From Leucobacter chinensis (GTDB lineage: Bacteria > Actinomycetota > Actinomycetes > Actinomycetales > Microbacteriaceae): a stretch of DNA of 64,000 nt. This document shows, piece by piece, positions 7,583 to 16,252 of the stretch. A model generated the notes under the pieces. The model worked only from the letters and a program-made list of their open reading frames with translations. It had not been told where the DNA came from and ran no database searches. A program made the position numbers and the translations under genes. Each line of letters starts with the position of its first letter. The stretch's first letter is position 1. The stretch spans positions 62,001 through 126,000 of the forward strand of contig NZ_JAHQZR010000005.1 of NCBI RefSeq assembly GCF_019049105.1, in the 5' to 3' direction.

Positions 7583-8704
7583 CTAGAGCAGGTGCCCGCC
7601 GCCCGACAGCTTCATGCGGTCGACGAGCTGCTTGACGTCTTGGGCGTGCTGCTTCGTGGTGACGAGCAGTACGTCGCTCGTGTCGACCACGACGATGTCG
7701 TCGACACCGACGAGCGCCACGAGGCGGTCGCTCTCAGAGACGACGATGCCGCTCGACTTGTGCGAGAGCACCTGGGCGCTGTCACCGAGCACGGCGAGGT
7801 CGCTCTGGCGGCCGCGGGTGAGGAGCTTCGCGACGGAGGCGAAGTCGCCGACGTCGTCCCAATCGAAGTGCGCCGAGACGCAGACCATGTTGCCGGCGGC
7901 GGCCTCTGGCTCGGCGACCGTGTAGTCGATCGCGACCTTCTTCAGGTGCGGCCAGAGCTCTTCACGCTTTTGCGCGCCGTCGCTTGAGTTCCAGCTCGCG
8001 GCGATCTCACGAAGGTCAGCGACGAGTTGGGGCTCTGATTTGGCCATGGCCTCGAGGAGCACGGTGGCGCGGGCGATGAACATGCCCGCGTTCCAGAGGT
8101 AGCCGCCCTCGGCGATGTAGCGCTCGGCGGTCTCCTGGTCGGGCTTCTCGACGAACTCGTCGACGTCGTATACGTCGAAGGGGGCGAGGTCGGTGCGGGC
8201 ACCGCCGCCCTTGATGTACCCGAAGCCGGTCGAGGGGAAGGTCGGGTGAATGCCAATCGTGACGATCGAGCCCTCGTCGGCTGCCGCGACGGCCGTGCGA
8301 ACGGCGCGTTCGAAGAGTACCGATCCGCGAATGACGTGGTCGGCGGCGAACGATGCGATGATCGCGTCTGGGTCGCGAATCTCGAGCAGGGCGGCCGCGA
8401 GGCCGATCGCTGCCGACGAGTCTTTGGGTGATGGCTCGGTGATGAGGTTGTGCTCGGGCAGGTCTGGCAGTTGGGCGCGAACGAGGGGCGCGTGGGCCTG
8501 GCCAGTCACCACCATGATGCGCTCGGGGTCGACGAGGGGTTCGAGTCGCTGCCACGTCGAGCTGAGCAGCGATGAGCCTGAGCCCGTGAGATCGAGCAAG
8601 AATTTTGGGGCTTTGGCCCGTGAGAGCGGCCAGAGGCGTGAGCCAACTCCGCCCGCGGGAATCACGCACGTTAGACGATCAATAGGGTCACGCTCAGCTG
8701 TCAT
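7583..8704 (-). CDS. manC: Mannose-1-phosphate guanylyltransferase
   Basis: Makes GDP-mannose from mannose 1-phosphate and GTP for cell-envelope glycans. 373 residues from ATG 8704. The nucleotidyltransferase signature GGVGSRLWPLSRAKAPKFLLDL lies near residues 18-39, and FVEKPDQETAERYIAEGGYLWNAGMF near 175-200 is the sugar-binding region. The chosen ATG follows TACAGT (8712-8717) by 7 nt, so the message is probably leaderless; an upstream GTG at 8713 would lie inside that -10 box. It is a stand-alone nucleotidyltransferase without the isomerase domain. A phosphohexomutase that could supply its substrate is encoded at 24531-26255. Confidence 0.88.
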   Translation of the reverse strand: MTAERDPIDRLTCVIPAGGVGSRLWPLSRAKAPKFLLDLTGSGSSLLSSTWQRLEPLVDPERIMVVTGQAHAPLVRAQLPDLPEHNLITEPSPKDSSAAIGLAAALLEIRDPDAIIASFAADHVIRGSVLFERAVRTAVAAADEGSIVTIGIHPTFPSTGFGYIKGGGARTDLAPFDVYDVDEFVEKPDQETAERYIAEGGYLWNAGMFIARATVLLEAMAKSEPQLVADLREIAASWNSSDGAQKREELWPHLKKVAIDYTVAEPEAAAGNMVCVSAHFDWDDVGDFASVAKLLTRGRQSDLAVLGDSAQVLSHKSSGIVVSESDRLVALVGVDDIVVVDTSDVLLVTTKQHAQDVKQLVDRMKLSGGGHLL

Positions 8705-8808
8705 ACTCACCACTGTAGCGACACTGAATGGCCCTATTCAGAACGTCCTAGTAGCGTTCATAAACCTCATAGGGTATGCCGATGGTCATGAGTCTCTCAG
8801 AAAAGTGC

Positions 8809-8814
8809 CATAAT
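8809..8814 (+). promoter_or_regulatory. Candidate -10 box for sdhCDAB
   Basis: CATAAT lies about 65 bp before the sdhC start, in the spacer shared with divergent manC. No clear -35 box was seen, so this is a weak call. Confidence 0.35.
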
Positions 8815-8879
8815 GAGAGGCGTAGCTCAGTCATTTGCGAGCCAAAAAAGCACCCCGTATGACTCAGGAGGAGCATCTA

Positions 8880-9299
8880 GTGTCCACCAATACAGCAGGC
8901 CAAGCCCCTGCGGTAGCGCCGAAAAAGCAACGCGTTGGAGGTACTCTCTACCGCGGCAACCAGGGCATGTGGTCCTGGGTTCTGCACCGCATCACCGGTG
9001 TGGCCATCTTCTTCTTCCTTCTCGTGCACGTTCTCGACACCGCGCTTATTCGCGTGAGCCCCGAGGCGTACAACGTGGTCATCGGCGCCTACCAGACCCC
9101 GATCATGGGTCTTGGCGAGGTCGCCCTCGTGGGTGCGATCGTGTACCACGCCTACAACGGCATTCGCATCATTCTTGTTGACTACTGGTCGAAGGGCCCC
9201 AAGTACCACAAGGCGATGTTCAACATCGTGCTGGTCGCATGGGTCATCACCATGGCGGGCTTCACGCCTCGTCACCTCATGAACGTGTTCGGCTGGTAG
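8880..9299 (+). CDS. sdhC: Succinate dehydrogenase cytochrome b556 subunit
   Basis: Membrane anchor subunit, 139 residues, with three hydrophobic segments (about 37-58, 75-98 and 113-133). The conserved LHRITGVAIFFFLLVHV block near 33-49 carries the quinone-site Arg and a probable haem-ligand His; a second His lies in GAIVYHAYNGIR. GTG 8880 is preceded by AGGAGGA (8867-8873). First gene of sdhCDAB, which links succinate oxidation in the TCA cycle to the quinone pool. Confidence 0.93.
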   Translation: MSTNTAGQAPAVAPKKQRVGGTLYRGNQGMWSWVLHRITGVAIFFFLLVHVLDTALIRVSPEAYNVVIGAYQTPIMGLGEVALVGAIVYHAYNGIRIILVDYWSKGPKYHKAMFNIVLVAWVITMAGFTPRHLMNVFGW

Positions 9300-9322
9300 G
9301 GCGAGAAGGAGTTAGAGAACCA

Positions 9323-9748
9323 ATGACTGCAGTAGCAACTCGCGGTAAGAGCGGCACCAACTGGGAAAAGTGGGGCTGGATTTACATGCGCGTCTCGGGA
9401 ATTCTTCTCGTCGTGCTCATCTTCGGCCACCTCTTCACCAACCTCATGGTTGGCGACGGCATTCACGCAATTGACTTCGGCTTTGTTGGCGGCAAGCTCG
9501 CACAGCCGTTCTGGCAGGTGTGGGACACGCTGCTCCTGTGGCTCGCCCTCATTCACGGTGCCAACGGCATGCGCACCATCGTCAACGACTACGTGACCAA
9601 GCAGGGAGCGGCGAAGGCGCTGAAGATCGCGCTCTTCCTCGCGGCAGCCTTGCTTATTCTGCTCGGCACCCTCGTTGTTTGGACATTCGAGCCCTGCCCG
9701 GAAGGCGCTGACCCCGCTCTCCTCGCATCGTTCTGCTCGGCACAGTAA
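9323..9748 (+). CDS. sdhD: Succinate dehydrogenase hydrophobic membrane anchor subunit
   Basis: Second membrane anchor, 141 residues from ATG 9323 (AAGGAG upstream). Three hydrophobic segments follow a charged N-terminus (about 24-43, 63-85 and 103-125). [10 protein letters not shown] and [17 protein letters not shown] supply the conserved His residues for the haem/quinone region. It pairs with SdhC to hold SdhAB at the membrane. The gap to sdhC is 23 bp. Confidence 0.92.
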   Translation: MTAVATRGKSGTNWEKWGWIYMRVSGILLVVLIFGHLFTNLMVGDGIHAIDFGFVGGKLAQPFWQVWDTLLLWLALIHGANGMRTIVNDYVTKQGAAKALKIALFLAAALLILLGTLVVWTFEPCPEGADPALLASFCSAQ

Positions 9749-9773
9749 GCACATTTCAAAGGAGTTCACAGTT

Positions 9774-11585
9774 TTGAGCACGGATACTCACGCGGGCGAA
9801 GACGTTCAGGTCATCGACGGGATTACTTATCACCAGTTTGACGTGGTGATTGTTGGCGCTGGCGGCGCAGGCATGCGCGCCGCGATCGAGGCGGCACCGA
9901 AGGCGAAGACCGCGGTGATCACCAAGCTGTACCCGACGCGTTCGCACACGGGTGCTGCGCAGGGTGGCATGGCCGCTGCCCTCGCCAACGTCGAAGATGA
10001 CAACTGGGAGTGGCACACCTTCGACACCGTCAAGGGTGGCGACTACCTCGTCGACCAGGACGCGGCCGAGATTCTCGCGAAAGAGGCGATCGACGCGGTC
10101 ATCGACCTCGAGAACATGGGCCTGCCCTTCAACCGTACGCCCGAGGGTAAGATCGACCAGCGCCGTTTCGGCGGCCACACCCGTGACCACGGTAAGGCCG
10201 CGGTTCGCCGCGCCTGCTACGCAGCAGACCGCACGGGCCACATGATTCTGCAGACGCTGTTTCAGAACTGCGTGAAGCTCGGTGTGAACTTCTTCAACGA
10301 GTACTACGTGCTCGACCTCGTGCTCGATGGCGAGGGCAAAGATCGCAAGGCCGCGGGCGTCGTCGCCCTCGAGCTCGCGACCGGCAAGATCCACGTCTTC
10401 CAGGCAAAGTCGGTCGTGTTTGCGACCGGCGGCTTCGGCAAGATCTTCAAGACGACGTCAAACGCGCACACCCTCACGGGCGACGGCGTTGGCATCGTGT
10501 GGCGCAAGAACCTGCCGCTCGAAGACATGGAGTTCTTCCAGTTCCACCCGACCGGCCTCGCCGGCCTCGGCATTCTCTTGACCGAGGGTGCCCGTGGTGA
10601 GGGTGCGATCTTGCGTAACGCCTCGGGTGAGCGCTTCATGGAGCGCTACGCACCGACCATTAAAGACCTCGCCCCGCGTGACATTGTTGCGCGTTCAATG
10701 GTGCAAGAGGTGCTCGACGGTCGCGGCGCTGGCCCGCACAAAGACTACGTCTACCTTGACTGCACCCACTTGGGTGCCGAGGTGCTCGAGACGAAGCTGC
10801 CCGACATTACCGAGTTCGCTCGCACCTACCTGGGCGTAGACCCGGTCGTTGAGCCCGTTCCCGTGTTCCCGACCGCGCACTACGCGATGGGCGGCATCCC
10901 GACGAACAACGACGCCGAGGTGCTCATGGACAACACGACCGTTGTTCCTGGCCTCTACGCCGCGGGTGAGTGCGCCTGCGTTTCGGTGCACGGCTCGAAC
11001 CGTCTTGGCACGAACTCACTGCTCGACATCAACGTGTTCGGCAAGCGCGCTGGCAACAACGCAGCCGACTACGCAAACGAGGCCGAGTTCGCTCCGCTGC
11101 CAAAGGGTGCGGCATCGCACGTGCTCGAGATGGTCGAGACGATTCGCAGCTCGACCGGCACCGAGAGCGTCGGCAAGATCCGCCAGGAACTGCAGGAGGC
11201 GATGGATCGCGGCGCTCAGGTGTTCCGCACCGAAGACTCGCTCACCGAGGTACTCGGCGTGATCCACGACCTGCGCCTGCGCTACATGAACGTGGCCATT
11301 CACGACCGCGGCCAGCGCTTCAACACCGACCTGCTCGAGGCAATCGAGCTTGGCTTCCTGCTCGACCTCGCAGAGGTTCTGGCATACACGGCTCGTAACC
11401 GTAAGGAGAGCCGTGGCGGTCACATGCGCGACGACTACCCGAAGCGCGACGACGAGAACTACATGAAGCACACGATGGCGTACCTGACCGGTGACCCGCA
11501 CTCGGCAGATCCCGAAGACCACATCACGCTCGATTGGAAGCCCGTGGTTATGACGAGGTACCAGCCCATGGAGAGGAAGTACTAG
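9774..11585 (+). CDS. sdhA: Succinate dehydrogenase flavoprotein subunit
   Basis: Catalytic subunit that oxidises succinate to fumarate, 603 residues. FAD-binding [10 protein letters not shown] near 29-38; the covalent-FAD His lies in [11 protein letters not shown] near 55; catalytic HTRDHG near 145; the second active-site region [14 protein letters not shown] is near 407-420. The likely start is TTG at 9774, 10 bases after AAAGGAG (9758-9764): it opens [12 protein letters not shown], while the longer reading frame upstream only runs over the sdhD end. The gap to sdhB is 3 bp. Confidence 0.95.
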   Translation: MSTDTHAGEDVQVIDGITYHQFDVVIVGAGGAGMRAAIEAAPKAKTAVITKLYPTRSHTGAAQGGMAAALANVEDDNWEWHTFDTVKGGDYLVDQDAAEILAKEAIDAVIDLENMGLPFNRTPEGKIDQRRFGGHTRDHGKAAVRRACYAADRTGHMILQTLFQNCVKLGVNFFNEYYVLDLVLDGEGKDRKAAGVVALELATGKIHVFQAKSVVFATGGFGKIFKTTSNAHTLTGDGVGIVWRKNLPLEDMEFFQFHPTGLAGLGILLTEGARGEGAILRNASGERFMERYAPTIKDLAPRDIVARSMVQEVLDGRGAGPHKDYVYLDCTHLGAEVLETKLPDITEFARTYLGVDPVVEPVPVFPTAHYAMGGIPTNNDAEVLMDNTTVVPGLYAAGECACVSVHGSNRLGTNSLLDINVFGKRAGNNAADYANEAEFAPLPKGAASHVLEMVETIRSSTGTESVGKIRQELQEAMDRGAQVFRTEDSLTEVLGVIHDLRLRYMNVAIHDRGQRFNTDLLEAIELGFLLDLAEVLAYTARNRKESRGGHMRDDYPKRDDENYMKHTMAYLTGDPHSADPEDHITLDWKPVVMTRYQPMERKY

Positions 11586-11588
11586 AGC

Positions 11589-12374
11589 ATGAGTGCCACA
11601 ACCGCTACCGCTACCGCAAACGACACTGCGACCGCGACCGTGAACGAAGATGCACCGCAGCCGTTTAACGTCACGCTGCTCATTCGCCGCTACGACCCCG
11701 AATCGGGCCAGGAGGCGTACTGGGAAGACTTCGATGTGCCCATGTACCCGACCGACCGTATTCTTGATGCCCTGCACAAGATCAAGTGGGACATGGATGG
11801 CTCGCTGACGTTCCGCCGCTCGTGCGCGCACGGCATTTGCGGATCAGACGCGATGCGCATTAATGGCCGCAACCGTCTCGCGTGCAAGACGCTCGTGAAA
11901 GACCTCGATATCTCGAAGCCGATCTACGTTGAGCCGATCAAGGGCCTGCCCCTCGAGAAGGACCTCATCGTCGACATGGAGCCTTTCTTCGCGGCATTCC
12001 GCGAGGTTCAGCCGTTCCTCGTCGCCGGTTCGAAGCCTGAGCCTGGCAAGGAGCGCGTGCAGTCGATCGAAGATCGCGCGCGTTTCGACGACACCACCAA
12101 GTGCATTCTCTGCGCCGCGTGCACCTCGTCATGCCCCGTGTTCTGGACCGACGGCCAGTACTTCGGCCCCGCAGCGATTGTGAACGCACACCGCTTCATC
12201 TTCGACTCGCGCGACGACAACGCACAGGTTCGCCTCGACATCTTGAACGACAAAGAGGGCGTGTGGCGCTGCCGCACCACCTTCAACTGCTCTGAGGCAT
12301 GCCCCCGTGGTATTCAGGTGACCCAGGCAATCGCCGAGGTCAAGCAGGCCATTCGTACCGGCAAGGTGAACTAA
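11589..12374 (+). CDS. sdhB: Succinate dehydrogenase iron-sulfur subunit
   Basis: Electron-transfer subunit of 261 residues that carries electrons from the flavin to quinone. All three cluster motifs are visible: the [2Fe-2S] set CAHGICGSDAMRINGRNRLAC (Cys residues spaced as usual), CILCAACTSSCP for [4Fe-4S], and CRTTFNCSEACPRGI for [3Fe-4S]. A Thr/Ala-rich N-terminal extension of about 25 residues precedes the ferredoxin fold. Last gene of the operon; a strong hairpin follows 13 bp after the stop. Confidence 0.95.
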   Translation: MSATTATATANDTATATVNEDAPQPFNVTLLIRRYDPESGQEAYWEDFDVPMYPTDRILDALHKIKWDMDGSLTFRRSCAHGICGSDAMRINGRNRLACKTLVKDLDISKPIYVEPIKGLPLEKDLIVDMEPFFAAFREVQPFLVAGSKPEPGKERVQSIEDRARFDDTTKCILCAACTSSCPVFWTDGQYFGPAAIVNAHRFIFDSRDDNAQVRLDILNDKEGVWRCRTTFNCSEACPRGIQVTQAIAEVKQAIRTGKVN

Positions 12375-12387
12375 TATACGCACTTCG

Positions 12388-12438
12388 AAGAGCCCTCGGC
12401 AGGCGCCACCCAAGGTGAGCGCCTGGCGAGGGTTCTTT
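12388..12438 (+). terminator. Terminator hairpin after sdhB, overlapping the next annotated start
   Basis: Left arm 12388-12406 (AAGAGCCCTCGGCAGGCGC) pairs with right arm 12419-12437 with one internal G-G mismatch, followed by TTCTTT. The GTG at 12415 that opens the next reading frame lies in the loop. Confidence 0.8.
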
Positions 12439-13341
12439 GCATACGTGTGGAAGCGCATTCGCTTCTCGCACCCGTACCGAGCGTTCTCTCGGTTCACCGA
12501 CGTCGGCGGTCCGGTGTTGAGCGCGGGCATGAGCTTCCAGGCGGTCTTTGCCGTCTTTGCGGCGTTGTGGGTCGGCTTCGGTATTCTTGCCCTCTCGACG
12601 CGCGGCAACACCGAGCTCATTAACTCGATCTCTGAGATCGTGAACTCGTACGTGCCGGGCCTCATTGAGACGGCCGAGCAAAAGGGGCAGATCAAGCTCG
12701 ATGAGCTGCTCAACCAGCGCACCCTCACCTGGGGCAGCGCGATCGCCGGTGTCTCGCTCGTGTGGGTCTCGATGGCCTGGTTCACGAGCACGCGGCGCTC
12801 GGTGCGCATCATTTTTGGCCTCGAGGTCAAGGAGTACCGCAACTGGTTGCTGCTTAAACTGCGCGACTTCTTTGGTGCGGTCGGCTTCTTTCTCGCGATT
12901 CTCATCTCGGCCTCGCTGACCGTCGTGAGTTCGAGCGTGTTTCGCCGCGTTCTCGAATTCTTTGATGTGAGCGGCGATAGCTGGCTCGCGGGCACCCTTG
13001 GTTGGGTTGCGAGTTACACGCTCATGTTCCTGCTCGACGTGCTCATTATCATGGGCATTCACATGCTGCTGGCCGAGGTGAAGGTCGCCTCGCTGTGGCG
13101 TCTCATTGAGGGCAGCGCCTACGGTTCGCTCGCGCTCTTTGGGCTGAAGCTGCTTGCGAGCCTCGGCTTCGTGAGCGTCGGCTCGAACCCGCTGCTCGCT
13201 TCATTTGCCTTTTTCGTGGCCCTGCTGCTCTGGTTTAACTTGATTTGTCGCGTGATTCTTATGACTTCGGCGTGGATCGCGACGGGTCAAGACCCTGAGC
13301 TGGGATTGCCCGAGGGTGAGGTCTCGCTCAAGCGCTCGTAG
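12415..13341 (+). CDS. YihY/BrkB-family inner membrane protein
   Basis: Polytopic membrane protein of the YihY/virulence factor BrkB family, up to 308 residues, with about six hydrophobic segments (first at about 38-62). The molecular function of the family is not settled. The start is uncertain: GTG 12415 lies in the loop of the sdhB terminator and has no ribosome-binding site; the in-frame GTG at 12445 lies just past the hairpin and would remove 10 residues outside the conserved core. The last 55 bp overlap the end of the converging GntR gene. Confidence 0.75.
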   Translation: MSAWRGFFAYVWKRIRFSHPYRAFSRFTDVGGPVLSAGMSFQAVFAVFAALWVGFGILALSTRGNTELINSISEIVNSYVPGLIETAEQKGQIKLDELLNQRTLTWGSAIAGVSLVWVSMAWFTSTRRSVRIIFGLEVKEYRNWLLLKLRDFFGAVGFFLAILISASLTVVSSSVFRRVLEFFDVSGDSWLAGTLGWVASYTLMFLLDVLIIMGIHMLLAEVKVASLWRLIEGSAYGSLALFGLKLLASLGFVSVGSNPLLASFAFFVALLLWFNLICRVILMTSAWIATGQDPELGLPEGEVSLKRS

Positions 13342-14003
13342 GCGGCGAGCAGGATGCGCTCGGCGCGCACGAGATAGTCGTCGAGCAGGTCTGCCGCCTC
13401 GGCGGTTTTGCCCGCCTCGATGAGTTCGACGATTGCGAGGTTTTGGTCGATGAACGGTGCGTGCAGGTATTCGGGGTCGTCGATGAGCCCGAAGGCAAGC
13501 CTGAGCTCTGCCGTGTAGTTGTCGAAGAGCTGCCGCAGGCGGGGGCTATCGGCGAGTTCGATGATGGCGGCGTGAAAGGCGATGTTGGCCGTGCCGACTC
13601 TGGTCCAGTCGTTCTCGTCCCTCCCTTTGACCGCCATCGTGACCGCCCTGCGCATGGCCGTGATCGCGGGGTGCTTGGGTAGCGACCCCCTGATCGCTTG
13701 GCACTCGATCATGCGGCGCACTCGGTAGAGGTCGATGATCGAGGTGATCGATGGCGTTGCGACTAAAGCACCGCGGTTAGGAATGTGCGTGACGAGGCCC
13801 TCTTGGCTGAGCAGCCTGAACGCTTCGCGAAGCGTGTTGCGCGAGACGCCGTGTTCCTGGGTGAGCTCGGCCTCGACGAGCCGGTCGCCCGGGGCGAGGG
13901 TGCCGGCGCTGATGTGTGAGCGCAGGGCGTGGGCCACGGCCTCGGCGCGCGAGAGCGTCACCGTTCGCTCGGCTCTTTCGCCGCGGGGTTGCTCGCTCGC
14001 CAT
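13287..14003 (-). CDS. GntR-family regulator (FCD type), likely controls the 5-oxoproline operon
   Basis: Regulator of 238 residues. Winged HTH at about 18-88 with LAPGDRLVEAELTQEHGVSRNTLREAFRLLSQEGLV; helical FCD domain at about 95-225, including the metal-site-like pattern with ANIAFHAAIIELADSPRL. ATG 14003 is 6 nt after TAAGAT (14010-14015), so the message is probably leaderless. Divergent from the transporter/pxp operon, with two matching palindromes in the spacer. 5-Oxoproline or a derivative is the natural effector guess (inference). Its 3' end overlaps the YihY gene by 55 bp. Confidence 0.85.
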   Translation of the reverse strand: MASEQPRGERAERTVTLSRAEAVAHALRSHISAGTLAPGDRLVEAELTQEHGVSRNTLREAFRLLSQEGLVTHIPNRGALVATPSITSIIDLYRVRRMIECQAIRGSLPKHPAITAMRRAVTMAVKGRDENDWTRVGTANIAFHAAIIELADSPRLRQLFDNYTAELRLAFGLIDDPEYLHAPFIDQNLAIVELIEAGKTAEAADLLDDYLVRAERILLAAYERLSETSPSGNPSSGS

Positions 14004-14064
14004 GCCCCCATCTTAGCGGCGCGGCCGGTGGGTGAGGGATCGAGCAGTGCGCGTTCTGACATGC

Positions 14065-14098
14065 ATTGTTGAACAATTGCTAGGTATTGTTCTACAAT
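14065..14098. promoter_or_regulatory. Twin GntR operators upstream of the 5-oxoproline operon
   Basis: Two 13-bp palindromes: ATTGTTGAACAAT (14065-14077) and ATTGTTCTACAAT (14086-14098). Their centres are 21 bp apart, two helical turns. The ATTGT-N3-ACAAT form fits FCD-type GntR sites. They lie between the divergent regulator and the transporter gene. Confidence 0.7.
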
Positions 14099-14168
14099 AA
14101 TCTCAGTGGTGAATGAACACCACGTCTTTCGACCCACCCCGCAGCGTTGCGCCGGAAAGGAAACACCC

Positions 14169-15452
14169 ATGAGCGAGCACAAAGCTCCCAATGCTCCTCG
14201 CGAAGCCCAGGTTCCAGGACCGGCAACCGTCGCGAGTAACACCGTCGGCTTTGTGAAGGCACGCAGGGCCTCACTGCTCGGCGCGATCTTCATGATGGCC
14301 ACCTCGGCGATTGGCCCCGGCTTCATCACGCAAACCGCGATGTTTACCCAGATGCTGGGTGCGGCCTTCGCCTTCGGTATTCTCGTCTCGATCATCATCG
14401 ACTTCGTGGTGCAGGCGAACATCTGGCGCATCATCACAGTGAGCGGCAAGCGTGCGGCCGAGCTCGCCAACGAGGCGATCCCGTACAGCGGCTTCGTGCT
14501 CGGCGTGCTCGTCATTTCGGGCGGCCTCGTGTTTAACATCGGCAACATCGCGGGAGCTGGTCTTGGCCTGAACGCGATGCTCGGTCTTGACCCGAAGATC
14601 GGCGGCGCGATCAGCGCCTGCCTCGCGATCACGATCTTCCTCGTGAAGCGCGCTGGCGTCGCGATGGATCGCGTCATGATCGTGCTCGGGCTGCTCATGA
14701 TCGTGCTCACGCTGATCGTCGCGATCGTTGCGCACCCGCCCGTCGGCGAAGCGCTCAAGCAGACGGTGCTGCCCGACCACATCGACTTCGCGAGCATCAC
14801 GACGATCGTTGGCGGCACGGTCGGCGGCTACATCACGTACGCTGGCGCGCACAAGCTGCTCGACTCGGGGGTCTCGGGCGTCGAGCACGCCGAGCAGGTC
14901 ACGAAGTCGGCCTTTACCGGTATCGTCGTCACGGGCATCATGCGTTACGTGCTCTTTCTCGCCTTCCTCGGCGTGACCGCGAGCGGCGTGGCGCTCGACC
15001 TCGCGGGCAACCCCGCCGCCGACGCCTTCTTCGCCGCTGCCGGCGAGATCGGTCTGCGCGCCTTCGGCCTCGTGCTCTGGGCAGCAGGCATCTCGAGCGT
15101 TATTGGCGCCGCCTTCACCTCGGTCTCGTTCATGAGCGTGTTCAACCGCAAGGTTGAAGGCCGGGTGCGGGCCTGGGTGACGGTCGTGTTCATTGCGATC
15201 GGGCTCACGGTATACCTCGTGCTCGGCACGGCACCCGCGGCCCTGCTCGTCTTCGCGGGCGGCTTCAACGGCCTCATTCTGCCGCTCGGCTTCACCGTGT
15301 TCATGTACATCGGCTGGTTCAGAGAAGACCTCTTGAACGGGTACCGCATGCCAAGGTGGCTGCTGATTTCTGGAACACTGGTGACGGTGCTCACCTGGTA
15401 CATGGGCGTCATGTCGGTCGAAGCGATCTTCGCCTTCCTCGGCAGCAAGTAG
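14169..15452 (+). CDS. NRAMP-superfamily transporter of the 5-oxoproline operon (YcsG-like)
   Basis: 427 residues, about 11 hydrophobic segments, distantly NRAMP-like. The metal-binding DPGN of true NRAMP proteins is absent in the first segment (SAIGPGFITQTAMFTQ near 45-60), and the TM6 region reads TYAGAHKLLDSG rather than an MPH motif. It is therefore unlikely to be an Mn/Fe importer. It resembles YcsG, found with ycsF/kipI/kipA in Bacillus, and probably imports 5-oxoproline or a related compound (inference from context). ATG 14169 follows AAAGGAAA. Confidence 0.75.
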   Translation: MSEHKAPNAPREAQVPGPATVASNTVGFVKARRASLLGAIFMMATSAIGPGFITQTAMFTQMLGAAFAFGILVSIIIDFVVQANIWRIITVSGKRAAELANEAIPYSGFVLGVLVISGGLVFNIGNIAGAGLGLNAMLGLDPKIGGAISACLAITIFLVKRAGVAMDRVMIVLGLLMIVLTLIVAIVAHPPVGEALKQTVLPDHIDFASITTIVGGTVGGYITYAGAHKLLDSGVSGVEHAEQVTKSAFTGIVVTGIMRYVLFLAFLGVTASGVALDLAGNPAADAFFAAAGEIGLRAFGLVLWAAGISSVIGAAFTSVSFMSVFNRKVEGRVRAWVTVVFIAIGLTVYLVLGTAPAALLVFAGGFNGLILPLGFTVFMYIGWFREDLLNGYRMPRWLLISGTLVTVLTWYMGVMSVEAIFAFLGSK

Positions 15453-15484
15453 AGCAGTGAACAATGACGTTACAGGAGCAACTG

Positions 15485-16252
15485 ATGCGTATTGATATGA
15501 ATAGCGACCTCGGCGAGCACTTCGGCGCGTGGCGCATGGGTGACGATGCGGCGATGCTCGATATCGTGACGAGCGCGAATATCGCGTGCGGGTTTCACGC
15601 GGGCGATCCGCTGTCGATTCGCGAGACGGTGTCGGCTGCCGCCGAGCGCGGGGTCGTCATCGGCGCGCACGTCGCCTACCCAGACCTCGTCGGCTTCGGT
15701 CGGCGCCCCATGAACGTGACGAGCCCCGAGCTCGAGGCCGATGTCATGTACCAGATCGGTGCGCTCGAAGGTCTCGCGAGATCGTGCGGATCATCGGTTG
15801 CCTACGTGAAACCCCACGGCGCGCTGTACAACACCATCGCTCACGACGAGCGGCAGGCCGCAGCGGTGATCGAGGCGATGCGCGCGTTCAATCCCGAGAT
15901 CGCACTCATGTGCCTCGCGGGAACGCCCATTGTCGATCAGGCGCGGGCGGCTGGGCTCACGGTCGTGACCGAGGCCTTCGCCGACCGCGGCTATGAGCCC
16001 GACGGTCGGCTCGTTTCGCGGCGCGAGGAGGGTGCCGTGCTGCACGACGCAGCCGAGGTTGCGGCGCGCATGGTGCGGCTCGTGACCGAGGGTGTCATTG
16101 AGGCGCGCGACGGCAGTACGGTGACGCTGCAGGCCGACTCGATCTGCGTGCACGGCGACAGCCCCGGAGCCCTCGAGATGGCCCGCGCGGTGCGTGGTGC
16201 GCTCGACGAGGCCGGGGTAGTGCTGCGCTCGTTTGCGGGGGCCGAACGGTGA
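15485..16252 (+). CDS. pxpA: 5-oxoprolinase subunit PxpA (LamB/YcsF family)
   Basis: Subunit of the prokaryotic ATP-dependent 5-oxoprolinase that opens 5-oxoproline to glutamate; 255 residues. Family hallmarks are [12 protein letters not shown] at the N-terminus, [12 protein letters not shown] near 37-48 and [12 protein letters not shown] near 105-116. ATG 15485 is preceded by CAGGAG with 6-nt spacing and matches the usual MxIDxNxDLG start; an upstream ATG at 15464 would only add MTLQEQL. The stop overlaps the start of the PxpBC fusion. Confidence 0.9.
   Translation: MRIDMNSDLGEHFGAWRMGDDAAMLDIVTSANIACGFHAGDPLSIRETVSAAAERGVVIGAHVAYPDLVGFGRRPMNVTSPELEADVMYQIGALEGLARSCGSSVAYVKPHGALYNTIAHDERQAAAVIEAMRAFNPEIALMCLAGTPIVDQARAAGLTVVTEAFADRGYEPDGRLVSRREEGAVLHDAAEVAARMVRLVTEGVIEARDGSTVTLQADSICVHGDSPGALEMARAVRGALDEAGVVLRSFAGAER

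Noticed and set aside
7457-7987. Frame starting in the 54-bp palindrome and running opposite manC
   Set aside because: Its first part is repeat-derived and the rest is antisense to manC.
8815-8890. GGCGTAGCTCAGT looks like the 5' end of a tRNA
   Set aside because: No anticodon arm, T-arm or matching acceptor strand follows; it is the sdh leader.
14169-15452. MntH-type manganese transporter
   Set aside because: DPGN and MPH-type metal motifs are missing and the operon is for 5-oxoproline.
14271-15464. 397-residue minus-strand frame opposite the NRAMP-like gene
   Set aside because: Highly charged, His/Arg/Glu-rich translation with no family pattern; it mirrors the codon bias of the real gene on the plus strand.
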